From Larix sibirica (taxonomy: Eukaryota > Streptophyta > Pinopsida > Pinales > Pinaceae): DNA of 13,812 nt. Both the position numbers and the translations under genes were made by a program. This document shows, one piece after another, positions 7,001 through 13,812 of this stretch. The notes under the pieces were generated by a model. It was not told the DNA's origin, made no database searches, and saw only the letters and a program-made list of their open reading frames with translations. How positions within the stretch are numbered: position 1 is the first letter of the stretch; every line of letters starts with the position of its first letter. The DNA lies in contig NWUY0304251990.1 of the NCBI GenBank assembly GCA_004151065.3, positions 1 through 13,812 on the forward strand. The letters run 5' to 3'.

Positions 7001-8605
7001 GGTAGGAATGCTTGTTTTCTCTTTGTACTTGCAGGAATAGCAAACTAACTCAAATACTCAAAGACTCTCTCGGTATATCCACAATACTCTTTCTGTTAAT
7101 AAACGTTATTTGTTGTACCCACTTGAAAATATATATTATAGTTTCATGCTTTTTGTATGTTGGATATAGAATATCTCATTCCATTTTTTATATTAATACG
7201 CAGGAAATGATTCAAAGGTTGTGATGCTTCTCCATATTAGTCCGAAAGAAGATGATCTAGCAGAGACTGTTTGTTCCCTGAGTTTCGGGACCAGGGCACG
7301 AGGCATACAACTTGGGAGGGAGCTATCAGCTGTATGTCTCCCTTTATCCTCTTTTAGATTAAATAATTGCATTTCTTCTACATATTCGGAAGATAGATGA
7401 GATTATCTGTCTGTATTCTGTAAACAAATTATGTTAATGCTGTATGAAGTTAATGGGAACGTATTCTGTCGTCTATGAAGGAAGCCAAGGAACAGAGAAC
7501 AAATGTCATAGCTGATATCATCTTGCACATGAGACACCTTGAAGATGAATGCCAAAGAGCGATAAAGCATATCCAAACTGTTGAATTTCTTTTAAGGGAA
7601 AAGAAGAAAGTCCTTAAGAGTGATCCCTCAGAAAATCAGATGAAACAAACTTCTGCTAGCCAGGAACAATATACCATAGACACAGAATCTGCTGACTCAT
7701 GTAGTATTGTAGATAGATCTATAGAGTCAAACATGCCCAGATTTATGTCACCTACTGCTTGCAGCCGCCTCCGAGGGAGGACACAGGATATGAACTGCAT
7801 ATCTCCAGGGAAGGAAATAAAGAGAGAAGAAAGGAATGGAAGGAGAGTATCTCTACCCATTTGCACCAAAGCAATGCCCAATTGCTCCAAGCCAAGCATT
7901 ATTAGACAATCACAGCGTAACTCAGACTTCAATTATAACAAAATACTGAAGTACTCCATGACTAACAATAAGGGCGTGGCTGTTCTTGTTTCCAAGCAAG
8001 GCACAATTGATGAATCAGAATGTGTTTCAGAGTTTAGGGTCAAGGATGATCATGGGTTAAGATGCCCATCAATGCCACAACGTCTCAGGGTGTCTGCTGG
8101 ATCGTTGTCCAAGCAATTATGCACAGCTGATGATTCACAGCACTTTGAGATGGATATTAATAATGGAGTGAAGCATGCTACAGTCCCAAAGAAAAGGAGG
8201 TTTTCCGAGTCATATTCTAAAAAAACCACAATTGATGATATCCAATGTCTTTCAGAGCCTAATGTCACTCATGGATTGAGGTGTTCTTTGTCAACAAACA
8301 ACAAAAGAGATACTGGGTCACTTTCCAAGCAATTCAGACCAGATGAAATCTCACAAAGTATTTCGGAGAGTTGCAGTCCTGAATGTACTGATAGTGATCA
8401 AATATCCTCCCCGGTGCCAAACATCAAGAAGCAAGCACCATTCAGAAAAAGGATATTATCCAACAAGCATTCAACAAACACCATCTCAATGGAAAATGGT
8501 CACAGATCAATACAAAATTCCGGACAGTCTCCTGGAAATGCTTCTCCCAGAATCACCAGGGCTAGCTCCAGGGCTGAAAGCAAGAATGGAGAAGCAACAT
8601 ACTAA
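4089..8605 (+). CDS. KIN14T: kinesin-14 family motor protein, KIN-14T-like (10 exons, 829 aa)
   Basis: A predicted microtubule motor of the minus-end-directed kinesin-14 class. My exon model is 4089-4371, 4625-4708, 4911-5075, 5165-5271, 5926-6107, 6228-6389, 6687-6902, 7035-7072, 7204-7331 and 7481-8605. All nine introns are GT-AG and the joined frame has no stop before TAA 8603-8605. The start is the first in-frame ATG after the stop at 4062; Met6 (4104) has an equally good context. Residues about 80-122 form a coiled coil leading into the class-typical neck ([15 protein letters not shown], 119-133). The motor spans about 123-450 with P-loop GQTGTGKT (203-210), switch I NVASSRSH (320-327), switch II DLGGSE (353-358), YRNSKLT (399-405) and HISP (423-426). 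A second coil follows (about 456-500), then a basic, low-complexity tail with FMSPTACSR (543-551), PKKRR (691-695) and an internal repeat. Family assignment is certain. The T subgroup rests on recalled resemblance to Arabidopsis At1g55550 ([21 protein letters not shown] tail motif). The largest intron (5272-5925) holds nothing recognisable. Confidence 0.93.
7988..8356 (+). repeat. 225-nt in-frame tandem repeat inside the kinesin tail exon
   Basis: Copy A (7988-8140, residues 625-675) and copy B (8213-8356, residues 700-747) start 225 bases, or 75 codons, apart. Shared blocks in the same order are S-K-x-TID, C(V/L)SE, HGLRC and GSLSKQ, followed by an acidic stretch and SQ. Similarity is visible in the DNA as well (ACAATTGATGA and TTTCAGAG in both). 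The linker between them carries PKKRRFSES, and a possible partial third copy of this part ([10 protein letters not shown]) follows copy B. The repeat is absent from my recollection of other KIN-14T tails, so it may be lineage-specific. Confidence 0.75.
8186..8200 (+). other. NLS-like basic motif PKKRR in the kinesin tail
   Basis: Codons for residues 691-695 read PKKRR, matching the classical monopartite K-K/R-x-K/R type. It is followed by FSES, where the serine three residues after an arginine could be a phosphorylation site. Nuclear import before mitosis is known for some kinesin-14 proteins. Whether this motif acts that way here is inference. Confidence 0.5.
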
Positions 8606-8890
8606 CCAATTTTAGTCAAAGTAGAAACATGGAAATAAGAAGATGAGGTAATTTTCAGTTCAAGGTAAACTCTATCAAGGACAAGTGGGTGTCTCTAGAG
8701 AATAGTATTTCATTCAGTAGAGAGCTTTTAATACTAGCAGAAATCATACCAGATATAATTTTAACATACACACGGTCTCTTCAATAACATACATGGGGAA
8801 CAAGTCAGGTTTGTAGTGGGGATTGAGTGTTTTCCTTCTTTTATATGTTTGTACTTACAGAATAAATACTGTTCCCCTCCCCATTCTTTT
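8606..8890 (+). other. 3' UTR of the kinesin gene
   Basis: The stop codon is followed by about 255 bases without a continuing frame and then by a poly(A) signal. The end at about 8890 is a guess from that signal, not an observed cleavage site. Confidence 0.5.
8861..8866 (+). promoter_or_regulatory. poly(A) signal of the kinesin gene
   Basis: AATAAA lies 256 bases after the stop codon and follows a T-rich, TGT-bearing stretch (TTATATGTTTGTAC), which resembles plant far-upstream elements. It is the first canonical hexamer after the stop. Confidence 0.5.
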
Positions 8891-9586
8891 GGTCTTTTCT
8901 CCAGCGATAATGTACACTATGTTTCAGACAATGGAATTGAGTGGTTGTTGTGTTTCAAAATGTATAATTTGGTTGTGCTTTGAATGGGTTTTGTGAGGAT
9001 CGCACTTCTCTGTACTTGTAAAGTTTGCCTGTGCTAAGGTCATTGCTAGCTGAGCACTTCTTAATGTCTTTAAGGGTATGTTAAATCTTATGAATTTTTC
9101 ATTTGCTGCGTGGAATATTAATCAATGTATCTATGTTAAAAATGTGTAGGCACGCTCTAATATGGGATTTTATAATGAAGCAAATATATGATAGATTGAG
9201 TTTTAAATTTTGGTAAAGGATTAACACCGCTTCCACTTTATTAATCAACCAAACCAGCTCACAATTCAAAAATATTTTAAAAAAATATTATCAAATATAT
9301 AAATCATAAAGGTTGAATTCAATTGTAAAAAAAAAAAACACTCCAACAAGATTACAAAGATTTCCCAAATTCTGCACCATCTTTGCCTCGGCGATATTCA
9401 AAATTTAGTAGGGAATCTATTTTTTCCAATTTACAAATAAACAAATACTTAAAATTAATTGAAAATTTATACGGTGTATTTAAATTGTTTAATTGGCTTT
9501 TTCAATTAAAGGTCCTCTTAATTATGGTCCTTAGCATAAAAAGGCTCATTTCAATGGAGTAGTTAAAAGTAATTTCGGGGAAGTAA
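8891..9586. other. AT-rich intergenic spacer
   Basis: No gene, RNA gene or repeat pair was recognised. There are short A runs (about 9327-9339) and AT-rich words only. GC content appears to fall further after about 9200. Confidence 0.45.
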
Positions 9587-10096
9587 GAGATACACAGATC
9601 TTGGATTACGAGAATACATTTTTTAGGTTCTGGATACTATAAGTTTAAGGTGCTAGATATCTTATATTCTAAGATATTTACAAGGTGTCTTATCTTTGAG
9701 TTCATCTTTCTAAGAAAAAAACAAAATCAAAACAAAAAAATAGATTTTTTTTCAAAGGAATCAAATTTGGATAATGATATTGATCATAATAAAATAAATC
9801 AACAATCAAAATTTGTTGCCATTAATAAGGTAAGTCAACAACATCAATTGGGGAATCCACTCATTTTTTGGTAGAAAGAGTTGAAGTAATGGGATACAAG
9901 GCTTTCCTCTTTGAGGGGGTTTATGGTAGCTAAAGCCCTTCTTGGTGAAACAAGAAGACATCACAAAAACGGATACTTTGATTCAAATAAGGAACTAGTT
10001 CACTATAAGAATTTTGATTTACACTTAGTTACTTTGTCTCAGTCTACAACTGGGTGGCAAAAAGTTAAAAAAAAGAAAGGAAAAGGGAAAGATTGA
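9587..10096 (+). pseudogene. possible decayed reading frame, unknown origin
   Basis: One plus-strand frame is open from after a TAA at 9584-9586 to TAG 9872-9874, then has a TAA at 9887-9889, and is open again to TGA at 10094-10096. That makes about 170 codons with two internal stops in DNA that is strongly AT-rich, where stops should be frequent. The 3' part reads like a protein (MVAKALLGETRRHHKNG, LSQSTTGWQK) and ends in a lysine-rich tail. The 5' part is rich in Lys, Asn and Ile and may be chance. I recognise no family. A fragment of a retroelement or of a host gene is possible. Confidence 0.22.
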
Positions 10097-10670
10097 GGAT
10101 TACTTTTTAAAGAACAAGAAATGAGTAAATTAATTATGTAATTTTAATCTTATAACTCTGCTATGCATCTATACTCTCATAGTGCAATGTCTACATGTGC
10201 TTGCTTTTATTTGTTTTGGGCACTTGAAAAACATAATTTTGATCATTTAATAGAATAGAAATCAAGACCTTTTTCTAGTAGGTGCACTGAGTAATAATAA
10301 TGTAAAATCTTAGTTATATACAGAGAAAGAAAGAAAAGTTTTAACCTTAGATATATTTTAACTTAAAACTATTAGATATAAGATTGCCCAAATTGGTTTA
10401 TTATGGTTGTAGTTGATATTTTTTCACTTTTACAACCGTGGACTTTTCTTTATTTTAGTGTATTGGTGATACATTCCACAACACATATATATTGTAATTT
10501 GCACATGCTTCCCTCAATGAAATAATGCTGAAAGTCTTTGCAGAAAACATGAACTTGAATTGACTGAGGCTTAAAAGTATTATTATGAAAGAAGGCATTA
10601 AGATAATTAATATTTTTTCACACAATAAAAACAAGGACCTTTCATGGGACCTTCATAGTCATTAGGTTAA
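10097..10670. other. AT-rich spacer
   Basis: No gene was recognised. A small inverted repeat, GGTTGTA and TACAACC, lies at about 10404-10435 with a loop of about 18 bases. It is too short to call a transposon end or an RNA gene. Confidence 0.4.
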
Positions 10671-10676
10671 CAAAGT

Positions 10677-10803
10677 CATTAAAAGCTTCATTGAAGTTGT
10701 ATTTCAATATGTTAAAAGGAATAGTAACCAAATTGACTTGCACTAGCAAAACTATTAAAAATATCATTCAAATTAAGTTTTAATGTGCTAGAAGGAATGT
10801 TAG
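10677..10803. repeat. degenerate ~76-bp tandem duplication
   Basis: CATTAAAAGCTTCATTGAA at 10677 is paralleled by TATTAAAAATATCATTCAA at 10753. After a variable part both continue into TGTTAAAAGGAATAGTA / TGCTAGAAGGAATGTTA. Identity is well below that of the upstream duplications, so this call is weaker. Confidence 0.5.
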
Positions 10804-12255
10804 TGTACATATTTCTATGAAATCAAATTTTGAGTCAATGTATGGTAATAGTGTTAGTAGACCTATTTCCATGCCTTGGTATAAGATTGTAGCCCTTTGT
10901 GAGCATATAGATTTCACACTTTAGTACTCACATACTCCTACCCACTAGGGATGCCATGGTATGCTCTACTTTTGTGTCATATCCATGTGACTTGCTTGAT
11001 GATGACATTGATATATCTTTCCTATCCTTCTATCTTTGACCTCATTAAGTTTCATTAGCTTAGATTAGGTAAACAACCTCGTAGGCATGTCTAGTGCTTC
11101 GGTAGGGTCCTTTATCTCCTTCCTCCTCTATATTTTGGCGTATAGTTGCTAGTTTAGTTCATTTTGACCCTTCGATACAATCATTTGCAGTACTTACATA
11201 CTCTATGTGCCTAGTTTGGGGCACAATTAAGTCCATATTTGGAATACTTCATTGTGGGTCCATGACAACCTAAATTTGTTTTGGTTTTCTATTTATGGGG
11301 TTAAATGAGTCAGGTCTTCTTTAATCTTTCCTAATGTCAAGGAGCTAATTGAAACATGACTTTCTTACTTGTTCTACAATTGTGTCTTGTGGGTTGCAAA
11401 ATAAAGAACTTATATTCGGGGGGAAACCTACATTATTGTCTCAAACACTTGTAATATGAGATCAAACCATGTAGATTGACTTTTTTGTACAAGTCATTCT
11501 CTCCAAGGATTAGTTTGATGTTTACTTATTGTTCTTGAGATCATTCTCTTTCCTGTTTATACCATTCAATTCCTCTTTGTAAAGTCTCTTGTGCTCTCTT
11601 GTGCTCTCTAATTGTGTTTTGATTCTCTCACTTTCTTGCATGTGTACACTTGCGACAAATTTTGATCTAGATTTTGAACCCACCCTTTAGGCTTTTAGGA
11701 TGTTTATCTTCTATAGCACTTGAACAAGGATTTATTACTATTAATTTAATTGCAACCTCGAAAGCTACTTTTTTTATCCTAGAGTGTATTCAAAGGCTTA
11801 GTCATCTCCCATACCTTGGACAATTCAACCCTGCAACCTTTAGAGAGGATCAAAACCTTATAAAGACACTTTGCGTCACCATTATTATTTCATTTTTGTA
11901 TCATTTATGTGGTAGGTGTAGCATTATTATTACATTGTATTAAAGATTGGTACAAGCCTTTTTTCCAAGAATATTATTTTGGATTTGGAGGTGGAACACT
12001 CTTTTAGATCCCTATTACAACTATCATATTCAACCCAAGAAGCTTCATCACCTACAACAAAACTCGTTTGGGTGAGTTCCTTCTTTTTTCCTCTCTTTTA
12101 TTTCCAACATTTAGCTTAATTCACTCAACAAAGGAGTGTGGAAATTTGCAATAGGTTATTTTGATTTCATTTGTTAATTTGTTGTTAATTACTTGTTGGA
12201 AACCATAATTGAATTACCCTAACCAACCTACAACCTTAAATAACTTATTAAGAGT
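10804..12255. other. long spacer without recognised gene
   Basis: No conserved protein motif, reverse transcriptase signature, tRNA or paired long terminal repeat was seen. The longest open stretch (11674-11943, plus) begins with TTG, not ATG, and its translation shows no domain; I treat it as chance. A perfect 10-base duplication (GTGCTCTCTT / GTGCTCTCTA) lies at about 11587-11609. From about 11000 the composition becomes richer in T and C on the plus strand. That would suit a retroelement LTR or old transposon, but no boundary is visible. Confidence 0.35.
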
Positions 12256-12265
12256 AAAACCCTAG
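12256..12265 (+). promoter_or_regulatory. telo-box-like motif in a pyrimidine-rich leader
   Basis: AAAACCCTAG contains AAACCCTA, the plant telo-box often found near transcription starts of genes active in dividing cells. A perfect inverted repeat CTAGAT-A-ATCTAG begins inside it at 12262-12274. A pyrimidine-rich stretch (12280-12375) and an ATG at 12385 follow. The element alone is weak evidence of a promoter. Confidence 0.3.
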
Positions 12266-12384
12266 ATAATCTAGTGGTGTTGCTCCATTCGCTTCTCTTT
12301 CGAGCTCTTCTTCTTCCCTAAGTTTATTGGTTTTTCCCTAAATCCTAGTGGTGACTCCACTCTCTCTTTCTTCCTAGTGGTAGC

Positions 12385-12708
12385 ATGGACTTGGTCTCAC
12401 TCTACATTTTGGGAACTCTATTGAGGAGTTCCTATCAACCGTTCCCTCTGTTGAGTGAAGTCTCGGTCTTCTTTTTCATGTTTAGCCCCTGCTCCCACTA
12501 TAGGGGGTATTATGTCCTTTATCTCCAAGAGAAGGAGGGTTCCAATTCTTTGCTTGGGCACTTCTTGTTGCAAAACCCTCTCCCACCCTCTACCTCTCTA
12601 CAATGGAGGTCACTCGAGTTAGCACCATCGAAATGGAAAGTTTTGTGGATTTTCTTAATCCTTCTTCCCAACTCTGTTTTTTGGCACGAGTTTAGGGTTC
12701 AACACTGA
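12385..12708 (+). CDS. unrecognised 107-codon ORF
   Basis: This frame starts at an ATG in good plant context (AGCATGG) and runs 107 codons to TGA at 12706-12708. The product is hydrophobic in parts (YILGTLL, VSVFFFMF, WIFLILLPNS) and lacks a domain I know. It is the longest ATG-started frame outside the kinesin. The stretch before it contains CCTAGTGGT-type words at 12271, 12345 and 12374, followed twice by CTC-rich runs, which suggests a repeat-derived leader. It could be a small hypothetical gene, a transposon-derived frame or chance. Confidence 0.22.
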   Translation: MDLVSLYILGTLLRSSYQPFPLLSEVSVFFFMFSPCSHYRGYYVLYLQEKEGSNSLLGHFLLQNPLPPSTSLQWRSLELAPSKWKVLWIFLILLPNSVFWHEFRVQH

Positions 12709-12890
12709 GTTCTTACAAGTATTTAATTTCTTGCAAGGCTTTCACATATGCCCCCTAGATCTTTTCCTTCAAAATGAAGCTAACCTCTCTTTCAAGGAGA
12801 TTCGTTCCTCCTAAATTGATGTGTATTACCTTTCATAAAGTACCAACTTGACAAGAGCTCTCCAAAGGTCACATTTAGTAGTTATATTTA
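12709..12890. other. spacer
   Basis: No gene or repeat was recognised between the ORF and the array that follows. Confidence 0.4.
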
Positions 12891-13309
12891 CCCTAAATCG
12901 AAAATTGTTGCCCCAATAATCACCCTTTTATTTTGGGGTTAAAATTATAGCTTGTTTGAAATCATAGCCTTAACAATTGGTATATTTACAAAAAAAAATG
13001 AAATCAACCCCTGAATAAAAAAAAAAGTGCTCCCATAATCAGCTCATTTTTTCTTTGAGGTTACATTACAACTTGTTTGAAGCCATGGTCTTAACGACTA
13101 CTACAGTTGCAACAAAAACCTTAAAATGAACCCTAAATTAAAACGTGATGCTTCCAAAATCACTTTTTTCAAAGTTAAAATTACAACTTGTCTAATTAAG
13201 TCATGGCCGTAATCATTGTAAAACCTTAAAATTAACACTCGAATTGAAAAGAGATACTACCAATGACAAAAAAAAATTGAGCTTAAAATTGCATTTTGAA
13301 TTCATGGCC
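12891..13309. repeat. degenerate tandem array, four units of ~105-123 bp
   Basis: Units start at about 12891, 13008, 13131 and 13236 (the last is truncated near 13309). Each begins with a CCCTAAAT-like word (CCCTAAATCG, CCCCTGAATA, CCCTAAATTA, CACTCGAATT). Each then has an ATAATCAC-like word, GTTAAAATTA-AGCTTGTTTGAA or its variant, and CATGG(C/T)C-TTAAC or its variant. The unit ends are A-rich (CCTTAAAATGAA, CCTTAAAATTAA). Divergence between units is substantial, so the array is old. Confidence 0.75.
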
Positions 13310-13751
13310 AAAAAAACTCAACACTGTCATTAAAAAGCCAATAACATTATGAAAAAAACATTTAAAATAAAACGAAAAAGAATTAAAATAATTTATAAAA
13401 AAGGCTATACCTCCCTCATCATCCTTATAAAAAAAAAAAATTAAAAAAGGTTGAAACAAATTATTTTTAAAAGAAGACCAATAATATTTTTAAAAATGGA
13501 AAAAAATCCCTCACCACGTTTTTTCCTCTTTTAATGTTTTAAACCCAAAGAAAATTAAAACATATTTTTGAAAATTGTCTTTTTTTTTATTTGGTTGGTT
13601 GGATTTTTTAATAAATGGTGAAGAAGGCTACGGTATTTTAAATTATTTTTCAATTAAGAAAATAAATAAATGTTTTTTTTCGTATAGGTTTTTTTGCCAT
13701 GTCATAACAAATGTTGTAATTTTAACCCCCAAAATAATGCTTCCAGATGTG
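13310..13751. other. A/T-tract-rich spacer
   Basis: Very AT-rich with many A and T homopolymers and no recognised gene. The frame at 13575-13757 is Phe/Lys/Ile/Asn-rich and looks like chance. Confidence 0.45.
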
Positions 13752-13812
13752 ATGTAGGAGCCTCGGGACCTAGGCGAAACAGTCGAAGTTGATCGACATG
13801 AGGAGCCGACCA
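13752..13812. other. abrupt GC-rich segment at the window edge
   Basis: Composition jumps from strongly AT-rich to roughly balanced or GC-rich within a few bases. The segment holds the word AGGAGCC twice (13757 and 13800) and an inverted pair GTCGA/TCGAC around 13782-13797. It may be the start of a transposable element or an exon that continues outside the window. It is too short to assign. Confidence 0.35.

Noticed and set aside
7636-8268. Minus-strand open frames opposite the last kinesin exon, and the plus-strand frame 8343-8615
   Set aside because: They are other-frame readings of the tail exon, whose frame is fixed by the upstream motor exons.
11674-11943. 89-codon open frame
   Set aside because: It begins with TTG, not ATG, shows no motif, and its length can occur by chance in this spacer.
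10804-12720. LTR retrotransposon
   Set aside because: I looked for paired long direct repeats, a primer-binding site and reverse transcriptase, integrase or protease motifs and found none inside the window.
1-13812. tRNA, rRNA and CRISPR features
   Set aside because: No cloverleaf-like set with A and B boxes, no rRNA-like conserved stretch, and no regularly spaced identical repeats with unique spacers were seen.

Overview
The window looks like nuclear DNA of a land plant, most likely a seed plant. It is AT-rich throughout and carries one gene split by nine short GT-AG introns, whose product belongs to the plant-expanded kinesin-14 family. No prokaryotic, organellar or viral gene structure is visible. 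A gymnosperm or another plant with a repeat-rich genome would fit the long eroded spacers, but the sequence alone does not settle the species.

Layout. Positions 1-61 may hold the last 19 codons of an upstream plus-strand gene, followed by an AT-rich 3' UTR-like stretch. From about 170 to 2650 there is no recognisable gene, but there are seven separate two-copy tandem duplications (periods about 74, 90, 29, 114, 80, 72 and 53 bp). From about 2740 to 4088 the DNA is richer in GC in patches and holds the upstream region of the main gene, with a candidate TATA-like motif, an MSA-type core, a 17-codon uORF and an unrecognised 58-codon ORF.

Positions 4089-8605 are the only confident gene. Ten exons join into one intact frame of 829 codons for a kinesin-14 motor, closest in my recollection to plant KIN-14T. 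The order is a short N-terminal region with a coiled coil, the kinesin-14 neck, the motor, a second short coiled coil and a long, probably disordered basic tail with an NLS-like motif and an internal repeat. A poly(A) signal lies at 8861.

From 8890 to the end the DNA is AT-rich spacer. It contains a possible decayed reading frame (9587-10096), a weak duplication near 10.7 kb, an unrecognised 107-codon ORF behind a pyrimidine-rich leader with a telo-box (12256-12708), a degenerate four-unit array (12891-13309), and an abrupt GC-rich edge at 13752-13812 that may be the start of another element.

I found no new multi-gene system. The most unusual feature is the density of independent short tandem duplications, one of which also shaped the coding tail of the kinesin.
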